NCBI GenBank assembly: GCA_026122225.1
Contig: JANEZZ010002885.1
Coordinates: 496,001-560,000 of the forward strand
Direction of reading: 5' to 3'
DNA from: Heloderma charlesbogerti
Lineage: Eukaryota > Chordata > Lepidosauria > Squamata > Helodermatidae
Length of the DNA: 64,000 nucleotides
Positions 10,528 through 21,239 of the stretch are shown here, piece by piece (the stretch's first letter is position 1; the number at the start of each line of letters is the position of its first letter). The notes beneath the pieces were generated by a model, which did not search any database, was not told the DNA's origin, and saw only the letters and a program-made list of their open reading frames with translations. The translations under genes were made by a program, and so were the position numbers.

Positions 10528-11491
10528 TAGGGATGTACGAAACTCATTTACCTTTGCTCCGTCCCTCCCCGCGGAATCCTCAATGGGGGGGTAAGTGATC
10601 TGGTCCTCCCCCCCCCCGGAATCCTCAACGGCCAGCTCCGCTCCATGGCCAGGCTGCGGAGCAGCCGGCCAGGGCCGTCCGCAGCCGGCCAGGGCTGTCC
10701 GCAGCTGGATTTCCGGCCGTGGATGGCCTGGTGTGGACGCAAATGGCAGCCGCCATAGTGGCTGCCATTTGCATCCAGCTAGAAAGCCATGATAGGCTAC
10801 ATAAGAATTTATGTAGTCTACTACTGCTAACATCAAAAAAAACCCCCACACACGCAGCATACGCAAATGGCGGCAGCTATGGCGGCCGCCATTTGCGTTC
10901 CCTATTTTTCGCCAACTTATCTTATGTAAATATTTATGTAAGATAAAACGGCGGAAAAAAAAGGGGAACACAAATAGCGTAGTGGACGCTATTTGCGTTC
11001 CCTTATTTTTCGCCATTCTAGCCTATGTAAATATTTACGTAGGCCAGAAAGGCAAAAAATAAAGGAATGCAAATAGCGTCCACTACGCTATTTGTGTTCC
11101 CCTTTTTTTTTCGCCGTTTTATCTTAAGTAAATATTTACGTAAGATCAGTCGACGAAAAATAAGGAACGCAAATGGCGGCCGCTGTAGCTGCCGCCATTT
11201 GCGTACGCTGCGTGTTGTTGTTGTTTTGACGTTAGCTGTGATAGGCTATGTAAATTCTTATGTAGCCTATCACGGCCCAAGGACGGCAATGGTGGTGGCG
11301 GCAGCCCTGCCGCAGCCGGCCAGGAGACCAGCTGCCGCTGCCGCCGCATCCACCCCAGGTAAGTGCCGTCCCAGGGGAATTCCGCGGGGGGGCGGAGGGT
11401 GGGAGGCCGTTCCGCCATGGATTCCGGGGGGGGCCGATTCTAAAGAATCCAACCTCACTGGAATCCGTGGCGGAATACTCCACCATCCCTA
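10528..11491 (+). mobile_element. hAT-like palindrome-array element, copy 2
   Basis: Starts TAGGGATGTACGAAA and ends CCACCATCCCTA. The 8-mer ATTATTGC is perfectly repeated at 10,520-10,527 and 11,492-11,499. The interior from 10,736 to 11,279 alternates type A and type B palindromes. The B arms change in a symmetric order: GATAGGC, ATCTT, TAGCC, ATCTT, GATAGGC. A right-end donor CAG|GTAAGT lies at 11,359-11,364 (plus strand). The left-end donor has decayed to GTAAAT (minus strand, near 10,548). No transposase ORF, so non-autonomous. Confidence 0.92.
10736..11279. repeat. Mirror-symmetric palindrome array
   Basis: Ten modules: A 10,736-10,775, B 10,787-10,832, A 10,857-10,903, B 10,915-10,951, A 10,965-11,004, B 11,013-11,050, A 11,063-11,100, B 11,114-11,152, A 11,160-11,207, B 11,237-11,275. 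Each module is itself a palindrome. The variants are ordered symmetrically about the central B at about 11,031, so the array is a palindrome of palindromes. Confidence 0.85.
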
Positions 11492-11727
11492 ATTATTGCT
11501 CTATAATTTCATGGGCTCAGATCCTAAATTAAGTTAAACTAAGAAAAATCATGGAAGGAAAGTTTCCTCTCCCCTCCTTCCCCCTGCAGCCATATGTCCT
11601 CCCTAAAAAGCTTCTCTTGACTCATATGGAATGGAGGATGGTGTGGCCTAGGGGATAGTGGAAGCACCCCAAACTGGCAAGAGGTCCACTACACTCCACC
11701 AGCCTTAGGATCTCAGGCCGCAATCAT

Positions 11728-11729
<2 letters not shown>

Positions 11730-11808
<79 letters not shown>

Positions 11809-11812
11809 TGAT
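11730..11812. repeat. (GATA)n/(GACA)n microsatellite
   Basis: About ten GATA units followed by about seven GACA units, then GATGATAGATT. Simple compound microsatellite. Confidence 0.95.
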
Positions 11813-11974
11813 AGATTGATATTTAAAATGTATCCTATCCTAACTTCTTAAAAATAAAAATGTAAATACAATAAAAATTTAAATTCAAATGTGTTAATCT
11901 TCCTATTGAATAACATGTGAGCACAAAGCATGGGCCCCATACACACCATCAAGAAATACTTCACCAAATAAGCA

Positions 11975-12262
11975 GAAACAGATTTGCATGTGCTAATTTA
12001 TACATACATATGCAAATTTGGAAATGATTACTGTAATTTAAATAGAAATACACTGTGGTATAATGGAAAAGACTGTGACCAGGTGACCGGTATGCCTGCT
12101 CAGTCTGCTGCCCAGGTGATAACTGCTGATTGGCAACTTCAAGGCCCCCCGCTGCTCTCCCTTCTTTAACTTTAAACAAGACTTGGACTGGTCACCCCTT
12201 CAAGTGGAGGATGCCTTCAAACAGAGGACTGTCCTCTGTGAAGTAGAATACACTGCCAACCA
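11975..12262 (-). mobile_element. Repeat family B (AGGACAGTCCTCT element), antisense
   Basis: Shares with the copies at 14.7, 16.2, 19.9 and 28.3 kb the TATGGTGAGATG-like, GTGACC.GGTGACC and CTTCAAACAGAGGACTGTCC phrases. The AGAGGACTGTCCTCT motif is itself an imperfect palindrome repeated two or three times within the unit. Non-coding and probably a non-autonomous DNA transposon; the class is unresolved. Confidence 0.65.
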
Positions 12263-13083
12263 ATTGCCTCCAGATTACGAACATTCTCAAATTCATTAAA
12301 AATTATTCTCATTCATTGGCTTTTGGTTTAGGAGTTGTTGTCTACTTTGCTATTCTGAAATTTTATTGCTGTTGGTTTTGGGGGGGTGCGTGTGTGTGCT
12401 CTTCTAGTTTTCCTATATATATTTATTTGTATATTGGTTTCTGCTTTTATATTTTGATGGCTGATGTCATTTGCTTTTCTTCTGAATGCTGTTGTCAAAG
12501 CATGCCTGCAACCTGATCATAGAATTCCTACCAAAAAAGATTTGGCCCCCTTCTCTCTTGAGTTTTAAGAGAACTGCAAAGGTTTTTTGTTTTTTGTTTT
12601 TTAAGATTCCACTGTGCCTTTAATCTACTTAGGGGCACAATCGTATGCATGTTTAGACAGAAAAAAGTCCTACAACTCCCAGCATGACCTTTTTTTCTGT
12701 CTAAATTTGCATGGGATTGAGCCCTTTACCTCCTGCTGTGTTGATGTGTTGTGTGTTTTTTTTTAATTTTTGTCTTTTTAACTGACCTGGTTGTTTTATG
12801 CCATTTCATGCTATTGCCTTAATTATTTAATTGAGATATTGTATTTGTTTTTATCTCATTGTTTTTCTTTTTCTTTTATTTTTGTGTTTTTCATCCAGAA
12901 CCCACCTTTGGGGGTGAACATTTTCTAAAACAAATAATTGAAACAATAATGGCTTAGATCCAGGGTTGGTATGAGAGAGAAAGGCTGCATGTACAGTGGG
13001 GGATTCTGCCCCCTCCTCCCCACTGCAGTCTTTGCTTTCCTCCCAAAATCCTCTCCTGAAGAAAGGGCAAGGGTTTCTCTGCT
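12263..13083. other. Non-coding sequence with a small foldback
   Basis: Within it, 12,637-12,715 is a copy of the GCACAATCNTATGCATG foldback MITE family that is best preserved at 28,886-29,028. The rest is T-rich unique sequence. Confidence 0.5.
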
Positions 13084-13091
13084 GTTGTGGC

Positions 13092-13453
13092 TAGGGATGT
13101 ATGGATGTTGTTAAATCTGTTTCACCTGTGTTTTGTAGATTATTAGGATCTCTCATTCCGTCGTCCGCTCATTGACGGACTTGGATTTTTTTTTTTTTTT
13201 GCCCAAAATTTCATTCTACTTGCGCTAATTCACATTAGTGCTAACTTGCACTAGCGCATCAGCACAAGTGTGCATTAGCCCTTGTGCTAATGCAAATCAG
13301 TGTAAATCCCCCCCTCCCCAAATGAAAAACCAGTCCACATGTCTGCAGAATCTGCATGACTCAGAAAAAGCCAGTCCTCTGAGGAATCCACAGTCCAGAG
13401 TCATAGAAATCTAAATTCATTTGAATCCATGGTGGATCTCTCCAATATCCCTG
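13092..13453 (+). mobile_element. hAT-like relative with a different core
   Basis: Starts TAGGGATGTATGGATG and ends TCCAATATCCCTG, with flanking 8-mers GTTGTGGC (13,084-13,091) and TTTGTGGC (13,454-13,461), 7/8. The right end (GAATCCATGGTGGATC...) aligns with that of the main family (GAATCCGTGGCGGAAT...). Its core has no A/B palindromes. Instead, small inverted repeats of GCGCTAAT/ATTAGTGC and GCACAAGTGTGC fill 13,220-13,300. 362 bp, non-coding. Confidence 0.75.
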
Positions 13454-13461
13454 TTTGTGGC

Positions 13462-14700
13462 ACGGGGGGATTTGGCATAAAGTGGGTGAGGAGGCACCTT
13501 GGGGAAACACAACATTCATTCATGCAAGCTCCCTCTGCCTAATTTTGGAAGATGCCTCCCTCGGAGTCCCTCCCACTGCTGCCTTTGGTGCTACAGACAT
13601 CACTGATCAGGATCGTCTCCCAAGCTTTTGAAAGGTTTCTTGGGGTGTTCAGTGGGAGAAGGGGGCAGAAAAGCCCCAGTGAAAGAGCTGTCTTCTGATC
13701 ACAGAACTTTGGATCCAACCCAATATAGATAAATAAATATACATAAGTCTTTGGCTTTGATACAAAGTGAGTCAAGGATGGAGAGAAGGGGCTGGAACAA
13801 TGGTTGGATGGGAGGTAAAGTGTGGGAGGGGAAGGGTTCAATGCCCCCCTCCCAGAGTGCCTCTTTCCCAGAACTTGATCAGGACTGACCTGTTTTAGCT
13901 AACAAGATGTGATGGGATCAAAAACTCAAAGGACGTATTACTGCAGACCTGCACTTTGCCATGCGGAATCAAGATATATTTGAACTGAAACGTTCTTTTG
14001 TGTGTACAGCCAAACCACAAGATCAAAACTCTGAGATTCCGCAGCCAAATAATGAATGATATGGGTTATTTACGGGATGATATTTCCCCCATCGTAACTG
14101 CAAGGCATGCCATTGGAAATCATCTGGTTACGTTACAGTGCAAAAGTATTTCACGATAATGAGTTCTATCAATCACTGCTATGATCAGTCTGCATGAAAG
14201 AGTGAAATGTTGCCTCCAATGACTTGGCAAGATACTATTGCTTAATTATTTGGAGTGATTATCTCAATTCATGACTAAAATGGAGAGGTTTTCTGTAGGG
14301 ACGCTGCAATAGCTACAGTGTATAATTTTGGTTAGATTCATGTGAAAGTCTGGGAATTGCACCATGTCAATGCACAGTGCTACAGACATAGGCAAAAGGG
14401 AAGGCAGGATAGAAATGTAATAAATAAATAAATAACTGGGAAGATGGTTAGTGCTTCCTTCAGCCCCCCACCCCTACCCAACGTTTCCATTGCAACTCAC
14501 TCCAGAACAATTTCCCTTCCCCTGCTGGCTTCCATCACAAATATACATCTGGAGTTCTGCAATGCAGCTAGGCTGGGAGGGAATTGGAACTGAAAAGCAG
14601 AGACTGAAAGAATGATGTAGCCCTCCTCTGCTGCTTCTCGGTGCTTCTAACATCCCTTCAGACTGGTTCCCAAAAGCAGCTTTTCACTACGAGAAATAGA
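13462..14700. other. Unique non-coding sequence
   Basis: No recognised repeat. 13,920-14,240 is balanced in composition and free of obvious repeats. It could be an ordinary intron or intergenic segment or a conserved non-coding element; only an alignment could tell. Confidence 0.4.
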
Positions 14701-14703
14701 TAT

Positions 14704-15424
14704 AGGGTGGGCTTGTGTCCTCTTTTACAGAGGATAGTCCTCTATTTAAAGGGTTGCCAGAGACCAGTCCTGTATTTTGATTGAAGGCATCCTCTAATTG
14801 AAGGGCTGTTCCATCTAAGTCCAGTTTAAAGATCAAGAACCATCCAAAGGAAGGGCTGGGCCTTGAAGTTGCCCATCAACAGCACCTGGACAGCAGACTG
14901 AGCAAGGCACACAGGTCACTTGGTCACAGTCTCGCACACTATGGTGAAATGTAGGAATGTTGTGAGAATATGGTGGACTCCCCCACCCGCTCAGCCTCCT
15001 GGAGCCATTTGCTGAGCCACCATGCTTACCAGACCTCGCTCACCGAGCCGCCACGCTGTATGCAAGCACCCAGAAGCTGCCCGACCCCTCAGCAAGCCGT
15101 CATTTTGCGGTAAAGGGGCTATTTACACAATATTACATTTATAGAAAAACCCAAGCTGCCATTTTTTCACAAAATGGAGGCTCGCGGAGGGGCCGGGTGG
15201 CTACAGACCTCACAGACACTCATCCAGGGAGCTGAACAGGGTGGATGGCTGGCAGTGGCTCAGCAAGCACCTGGCAGCATGGAAGGAGGTGAGTCCATCC
15301 ATCCCTAGTGAAATGTACTGTATTTCCATTTAAATAAAAATACTAATTTCTAAATTAGCGTATGTAGATTTTATGCAAATCAGTGTCCTCTTTTCTATTT
15401 TGGTGATGCATATCCTCTTATTTG
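14704..15424 (+). mobile_element. Repeat family B, sense copy, interrupted
   Basis: The longest copy in this window. GGGTGGGCTTGTGTCCTC is followed by repeated GGATAGTCCTCTATTTAAAG-like units, then the GTCACTTGGTCACAGTCTC phrase. After the insertion at 14,952-15,307 it resumes with ATGTACTGTATTTCC and runs to the CCTCTTTTCTATTTTGGTGA tail. Non-coding. Confidence 0.7.
14952..15307 (+). mobile_element. hAT-like relative with a third type of core
   Basis: Starts TAGGAATGTTGTGAGAAT and ends CCATCCATCCCTA. The 8-mer GTGAAATG is perfectly duplicated at 14,944-14,951 and 15,308-15,315 inside a family B repeat, where other copies show a single target. The core lacks type B palindromes but has a small hairpin (CCATTTT/AAAATGG) near 15,158-15,178. 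Outward donor-like sites are again present: CTG|GTAAGC on the minus strand near the left (GCTTACCAG at about 15,024) and GAG|GTGAGT near the right end (15,286). Confidence 0.8.
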
Positions 15425-16200
15425 GTGACTTAAAACAGCCGCCATATTAAATGTCCATGTTTGCCCCGCATGTATTTTTGGCCAGTGGGGGGAGGGGGAG
15501 AGAGTTAGGTGCCTTCTGTGCCCTCTAGCAACAGTGCAAATGGGACATAGTAGCTGCTCTGACTGAATCCCCATGTTCTGCATACATGTCCCCTCTTCGA
15601 CGTCCTCAACTGGACTGAGAGGGGGAGAACACACCTGGGAGAAAAGCCTTAGAAAGCCAGATTCAGCCCATGAGCATTACATTTCATACACCTCTCCTAG
15701 AGAGTCAGCTCTAAGGTCGTTCAGCTGAAAGTAGCAGCCTCAGGAGGCACAGACTGTAGCTAGGGTGAAATAAATGCTGTTCTCCTAGGAGATGAGGATG
15801 CATTTGATGTACTTTCCTTGTTGACCTGCCATATCTACTCCAGATGTGCTTTTTAAATAGGTAGAGGGCTTTCCTCCTGTCCCCACTCCATGTACATGAT
15901 GCTGGTGTACACTGAAACAGTGTCTCATACTAGTGACTGCTAACTTCTCTGGCTACCCAAAATACGAGTACTTGAAAACTGGAACTTGCAACTTTGTCAG
16001 TGTATGGAACATTCTGAAATTCTGACTACTGGTGTCAAGTGGGACGATAAAGATGCCCATATCAAATGACATTTCATTGTGAAGCTGTGCTGCTGTCTGG
16101 GATGCAGGGAAATTTAGACAGAAAGAAAGACAGAAAAGATAGAATGCCTGTTTGGGCATTCAGTTCATGCAATTGCATGGAGTAGGAGAGCAGTCTGCAC
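15425..16200. other. Unique non-coding sequence
   Basis: No recognised gene or repeat. Confidence 0.45.
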
Positions 16201-16204
16201 CTGC

Positions 16205-16486
16205 AAATTTAGAAATAGTTATTATAACTTATAGAAATATAGTCCATCTCACCATAGTGTAGAAGAGCGTGACCAGGTGACCTGTGTTCCTTCCTCAGTC
16301 TGCTGTCCAGGTGCTGTTGATGGGCAGCTTCAAGGCCCAGCTCTTCCTTCTGATGGTCCTTGATCTTTAAACTGGACTTGATCTGAACAGCCCTGCAAAT
16401 AGAGGATCCCTTCAAATGGAAGATGGCCCTCTGGCAGCCTTTCAAATAGAGGACTGTCCTCTGTAAAAGAGGACATACAGCCACCC
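16205..16486 (-). mobile_element. Repeat family B, antisense copy
   Basis: Contains CTCACCATAGTGTAGAAGAG, GTGACCAGGTGACCTG, TCAGTCTGCTGTCCAGGTG and the AGAGGACTGTCCTCT palindrome, ending CAGCCACCCTATGG. Same family as the copies at 12.0, 14.7, 19.9 and 28.3 kb. Confidence 0.7.
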
Positions 16487-16549
16487 TATGGTGAGGGATG
16501 AGGCCAGTGCAGATTAGATAGTTCCAATCTATATAAGGCCAGATGGATG

Positions 16550-16552
<3 letters not shown>

Positions 16553-16583
<31 letters not shown>
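16553..16583. repeat. (GA)n microsatellite
   Basis: An uninterrupted run of about 14 GA units directly abutting the MITE at 16,585. Confidence 0.9.
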
Positions 16584-16584
16584 T

Positions 16585-16803
16585 CACTGGAAGCTGGTGG
16601 CTTTGATTTCAGTGGGGCTCTGGATCCATTCTGGGTTTCAGTCAGAACCAGCCAGAACTCTAAAGGAGATATCCAAAGTGCTGAACCCCACCCCTAAAAT
16701 AGGTTCAGCACCTTAGATAGCTCCTTTAGAATTATGGCTGGTTCTGACTGAAACCTAGAACGGATTCACACCCCTCCAAAATTGTAGCCACCAGCCTCCA
16801 CTG
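16585..16803. mobile_element. Foldback MITE (CAGTGGAGGCTGGTGG type), copy 1
   Basis: The ends CACTGGAAGCTGGTGG and CCACCAGCCTCCACTG are inverted repeats. The arms continue inward through GTTTCAGTCAGAACCAGCC and its complement GGCTGGTTCTGACTGAAAC, with AAAGGAG/CTCCTTT near the centre. Nearly the whole element folds on itself. The 8-bp flanks AGAGAGAT/AGATAAAT match only 6/8. Second copy at 34,787. Confidence 0.75.
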
Positions 16804-16821
16804 AGATAAATAGAATATACT

Positions 16822-16992
16822 TACTTACTTATTTATTTATTTATTTATTTATTAAATTTCTTAATCACCCATCTGGCCGGTCACCCAGCCACTCTGGGCG
16901 ATGTACAATAGTATAATTTAAAACAGTAAAATTATACATTAAAACGTTATTTTAAAATACACTAACCCATCCCAAATTTTAAACTTTGAGCT
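16822..16992 (-). mobile_element. LINE 3' tail (L2-like), antisense
   Basis: A (TTAT)n run is followed by AAATTTCTTAATCACCCATC and CAGCCACTCTGGGCGATGTA, the reverse complement of an L2-like 3' end. Truncated. Confidence 0.6.
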
Positions 16993-17124
16993 GCGTGGAG
17001 GCTTGATCACCTGTTTAATTTGGCTGGGAATGCTATCATACTGTGAACTACCTGAGCATACTGCTTCATTTAAAATAAGTGTACCCTCTTTACTGCAAAA
17101 ATCCATTCCTTACCCCTCCCCTGT

Positions 17125-17335
17125 GGTTTATTGGTTACACTCATATCCTACATTTTTGTAGGAGCCCAAGATGGTGTACATGATCCTCCTCCTCTCCATT
17201 TTATCCTCACAATGACTCCGTGAGGTAAGTTAGGTGGAGGTCACCTGATGAGCTTCATGGCTGAGAAAGACTGGAACCTGGATGTCCCAAATCCCAGTCC
17301 AACATTCTAACCACTACACCACATTGGTTCATGCG
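17125..17335 (-). mobile_element. tRNA-derived SINE, antisense, decayed
   Basis: On the minus strand: an A-box-like TGTGGTGTAGTGGTTAGAAT and a B-box-like GGTTCCAGTC, then CACCTGATGAGCTTC and TCACGGAGTCATTGTGAGGA. Same SINE type as at 6891-7134. Confidence 0.65.
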
Positions 17336-17554
17336 CTAATAATTTGCAATTCATTATGGCAACTGTCACCTCTCTAACCTTCCCTTCACTCACCTTAGGT
17401 TTCTCACTTCTGTCCAGAACTCTGCTGTCAAAGTGATCCCCCTGCTTTCATCATTCAGACCATGTGGCACCCCTCAAGTACATTGTTTGCCCATCCCCTT
17501 CTGCATCAAACACAGACTCCTTGTCTTTACTTTGAATGATCTTCCCATCCTCAC

Positions 17555-17758
17555 CTTATTTATCCCATTTATTTTTGTCTCGCCCTACCTCAGTGTGGTG
17601 CATATGGTTCCCCTTCTGCATTTTATCCTCACCAGAGGTATTAGAAAGAGTGGCCCAAGGTCACCTGGTGAGTTTCATGGTTGATCAGGGTCAGGACCTG
17701 AACCTGGAGCTTCTGCGCCTCATCTAACACTCATGCCGCTACACCAAACGGACTCCCT
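17555..17758 (-). mobile_element. tRNA-derived SINE, antisense, decayed
   Basis: Same type as the previous SINE. The minus strand reads AGTCCGTTTGGTGTAGCGGC, then GGTTCAGGTCC as the B-box, then CACCAGGTGACCTTGGGCC. The 3' part is degraded. Confidence 0.65.
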
Positions 17759-17858
17759 CTTCTTTTTCTCTTTTTGTATCTCAATATACCCCTGTCCTGG
17801 AAAAGGAACTTGTCTTCCATTTATGTAATTGATGCACCATGTACATTGATGGTGTGAT

Positions 17859-17875
17859 AATGATGATGATGATGA

Positions 17876-17915
<40 letters not shown>

Positions 17916-17919
17916 TTCC
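17859..17919. repeat. (TGA)n/(TTA)n microsatellite
   Basis: About five TGA units then about fourteen TTA units. Confidence 0.9.
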
Positions 17920-19900
17920 AGATACTTAAGGACAGAGGGCTGGCTTGGTGAGGGCATCCCTGTCTTGCAACCATGGACCAATCCCCATGCCACATAACTA
18001 GCCAGCAAAATTTGGGAAGTGCTAGGCAGTGGCAATTTTATGTGGAAATATGCCACATTTATGCCACACACCAAAAAGGTTATGGAAAAGAATGACTATA
18101 CCCCATGTCATGATAATCAAAGGCCTCTATTGCTAATTATCTTTACTTGTGTATGCCATGGCCCTATACTCAAATCATGGAGATAAGGTGCAAGGAAACC
18201 CATAGAAAATGGGACCAATTCACGTAACTGAAAACCAGCCCCTGGCTATGCAGTGAGTTTCATGCATATTTCTGTTAACCATAATGCCTGAAGTGCTCCA
18301 TCATGGAGTCAGATTGATTTCCCGCCCACAATGATTTACATTTTTCCATGTGCCACAGCATGGCTTGAAAATCAATCAGGCAGCATCAATGAGCAATCAG
18401 ACAGTCTCTTCACTGCACATCCATCTGTAATTAGTATCGAACTTGCGATGCTGCTCTGGTCAATTCTCAGTCACATGAATCAACTCTTGGTTCCAAATAT
18501 GTACACTTAGGATTGCAGTTTTTCAGATAAACATGCACTCTTCATCCTCTGCATTCACAGTAATGAATCACCTGTGGCAATTTGTACTGGGCAATCCCAC
18601 TCTGATTTCTGGTCACCAACCAGCAAACAATACAGACATCAGGATCTATGGAAACAAAAGTAGCAATGACTCTGCTTTTGCCTTCTGCACATGATACAGA
18701 CGGAATCTTTTCCCACTGCACACTTCCTGGAAAGTAGCTATTTATAATGCAAGAGACAAACCAGGCTCACCTTTTGCATTCAGGAAAAGGCAGAGATTCC
18801 CATGGACTGCCTGATGAAAGTGGTTGAATGTTGAAACGAAGGCCAGACAGAATACTGGCTGTCCTTATCTGGTTCAGATCCTGGTGGAAAATGGTCTTTT
18901 GCCAAGCAAATAAAAGCAAGCAAGAAAGACTATACTGGCATCCATAGAACGTTTTGCCAAAATGACACATTGGCCTTGACCTTATCTACAATGGAAAGTT
19001 TCAGAAGAGAAGTTTTATTTAAGCTTGGCACAAGTAATAAGGATTGTAGGAATGGCTGCTAAGTCTAGGAAATGCAGCTGCTGCTAAAAGACATAATTTG
19101 AGGGCCCCATGTAAAGCCATTAAATCCCAGGGAGACTTGTTAAGCACTGGCACCATTTCACCTGGATCTGAGAAAAAGAGCATTTTTAGAGGTAGTTAGA
19201 TTCCATTGTCATAGAGCTCAAGCTTAAAGGTTAAAATCAATGGTGAGGTACCACCAATAAATCCTTCTTAATAGTCATCCTGTTCAAGAGCAGGCTGTTG
19301 AACATTTCCATTAGAAGATGGAAGCATTTCATGGCCTGTGTTGAGAACATTTTAACATGTCAAGGTTAGATGCTCTATAGATGAGAAAGGGCAAGGCAAG
19401 TTGGGGGGAAACCTCTGTTTTACAATGCACAGAAAATGCTAGCAGTGCTTCCTCATGAGTACATCCCATCAGTGCATATAGGCACTGAGACAAAGTCTGA
19501 AATGAAATCATGTTCACCTTGGTGCTTTTGCATGAGGCCATTGTGCATGGGCTTCTTCTTGATGCTCAGCCACTGGGACACAGCTCTGAGCTCAAGGAAT
19601 TTAACAGCACTCCTGCACAATCACTAGTGGAAGCAAAGCATGTTCCCGTGGTGTGCATGGATCTGCAAGATGGTGCTTCTGCTGGGTGGGCATCTCAGTC
19701 CACACTGCGCTAGTTTCAAAGGCACTAAGTGGTGGAAGAAAGAGTCTCCAAAAGCAAGAACTACAGTTGGCTCACTGGGAACTAAGTGACCCTTGTACCA
19801 TCCACAACAGCTCACAGAAAGTCATACTGCTTGTACTCAGGCATCATACTAGGTGGCCACCTGTGAATCAACAAAGAAGAGGGCAAAAGATCACACCAAT
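17920..19900. other. Unique non-coding sequence
   Basis: No recognised repeat or gene. Short open frames on both strands show no domain. Confidence 0.45.
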
Positions 19901-19904
19901 CTGC

Positions 19905-20196
19905 ATAAAATTTGCATATGATGATTTATATGTATAGATGCAAATTTAAATAGAGATACAATACATCTCACCATAGTATGGAAGACAGTGACTGGGTGAC
20001 CTACTCTCCTTGTTCAGTCTGCTGTCCATGTGCTGTTGATGGGAAGCTTCAAAACCCAGCTCTTCTTTTTGATGGTTGGCTGTCTTAAAACTGGACAGCC
20101 CTTCAAACAAAGGGCACTTTCAAAGTATAGGACAGTCCTCTGGCTGTGCTTCAAAGAGAGGACTATCCTCTGTAAAAGAGGACACCTGGCCATCCT
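19905..20196 (-). mobile_element. Repeat family B, antisense copy
   Basis: The ATTTGCATATGATGATTTAT, CATCTCACCATAGTATGG, TCAGTCTGCTGTCCATGTG and AGAGGACTATCCTCTGTAAA phrases place it in family B. Ends near CCTGGCCATCCTGCA. Confidence 0.7.
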
Positions 20197-20251
20197 GCAT
20201 CATACCTCTCTACAAATAGCATCAAAAAGGGTGTACAAATTCATATTATTA

Positions 20252-20795
20252 TGAACACATGAAGCTGTCTTATATTGAGTCAAACCACTGGCCCATTTAG
20301 TCCAGTATTGTTTATTTGACTGGTAGCAGTTCTCCCGGCCAGAGGCAAAGGTATTCTCCAGCTGGGGTCTCTGATTATCTCTGAAATCTGATTAACTGGA
20401 GATTGAGGCTGGGTTCACACAATATGACAAACCAGAGTATGGGTTGAGTATGGGTTGAGTATGGGTTATCTTTGAACCATGGGTTGTTATTGAATCATGG
20501 GTTGTTGTGTTCTGTGAACCCAGCTGTGCTAACAAACCATGGTTTGTTAACCATGAACAACTCAGGGTTCACAACCCAACAACAAACCATGAGTTCCCTT
20601 CATAGGTTGGTCATGGTTAACAAACCATGGTTTGTCAGCACAGCTGGGTTCACACAACACAACAACCCATGATTCAACAACAGCCCATGGTTCAAAGATA
20701 ACCCACACTCAACCCATACTGTGGTTTGTCAGACTGAACCTGAGTCCTTCTGCATGCGGTGCATGCGCTCTGTACCCAAGCTATGGCCCTTCATA
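20252..20795 (-). mobile_element. tRNA-derived SINE (second type), antisense, interrupted
   Basis: Reads antisense: GAACACATGAAGCTGTCTTA, ATTGAGTCAAACCACTGGCC, AGTCCAGTATTG, then (after a foldback insertion at 20,409-20,741) CCTTCTGCATGCGGTGCATG and TGTACCCAAGCTATGG. This is the 'GACTCAGTATAAGGCAGCTT' type also seen at 24.0 and 60.0 kb. Its tRNA-like head contains a GTTCAATCC-type B-box in better copies. Confidence 0.7.
20409..20741. mobile_element. Large foldback element inside SINE
   Basis: The arms are long inverted repeats: GACAAACCAGAGTATGGGTT at left pairs with AACCCATACTGTGGTTTGTC at right. Pairing continues inward through TTATCTTTGAACCATGGG, GAATCATGGGTTGTTGTGTT, TGTGAACCCAGCTGTGCT and ACAAACCATGGTTTGTTAAC to a small central loop around 20,570-20,610. 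About 330 bp, non-coding. The left arm also contains a short tandem (TATGGGTTGAG)n. TSD not resolved. Confidence 0.8.
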
Positions 20796-20799
20796 AAGC

Positions 20800-20976
20800 C
20801 AATAACTCAGAAAGTTTCTGTCTGAATCTACTGTATAGCATTGGTCCATCAAGTCAAGTGTTGTCTACTTTGACCAACAGTGGCTCTTTCCTCATTCTAC
20901 TAACAGCAGTTCCCAGTGATTGACTTCAGTACCTCATGCCTGCACCACATGAACTCTACCACTGAACTATGGGCCT
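20800..20976 (-). mobile_element. tRNA-derived SINE (second type), antisense, decayed
   Basis: ATTGGTCCATCAAGTCAAGT, ACTTTGACCAACAGTGGCTC and CTCTACCACTGAACTATGGG are diverged versions of the same SINE, directly following the interrupted copy. Confidence 0.6.
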
Positions 20977-21239
20977 TCCCTGTTGCTGTTCTTCTGTGTT
21001 CCACTCTCTGCCATTGTGTCCCCATCATGTTCAGCCTCCAGCTATTTTAATGCTCCTAATGCATTAAAAGTAACACCTAGAAGTGTTACTTTCCACAGCT
21101 ATGAAGCATCTGCCAAATGTAACCATTTCCAGTATAAAATAGAATTACCTAATTGTGCCAGTGCAATGTCTGGGATCATCATACAATGCTGGTGCAATGC
21201 AATGATGTATAGCAGTCTGTTGGTACATCATCATTGCAC

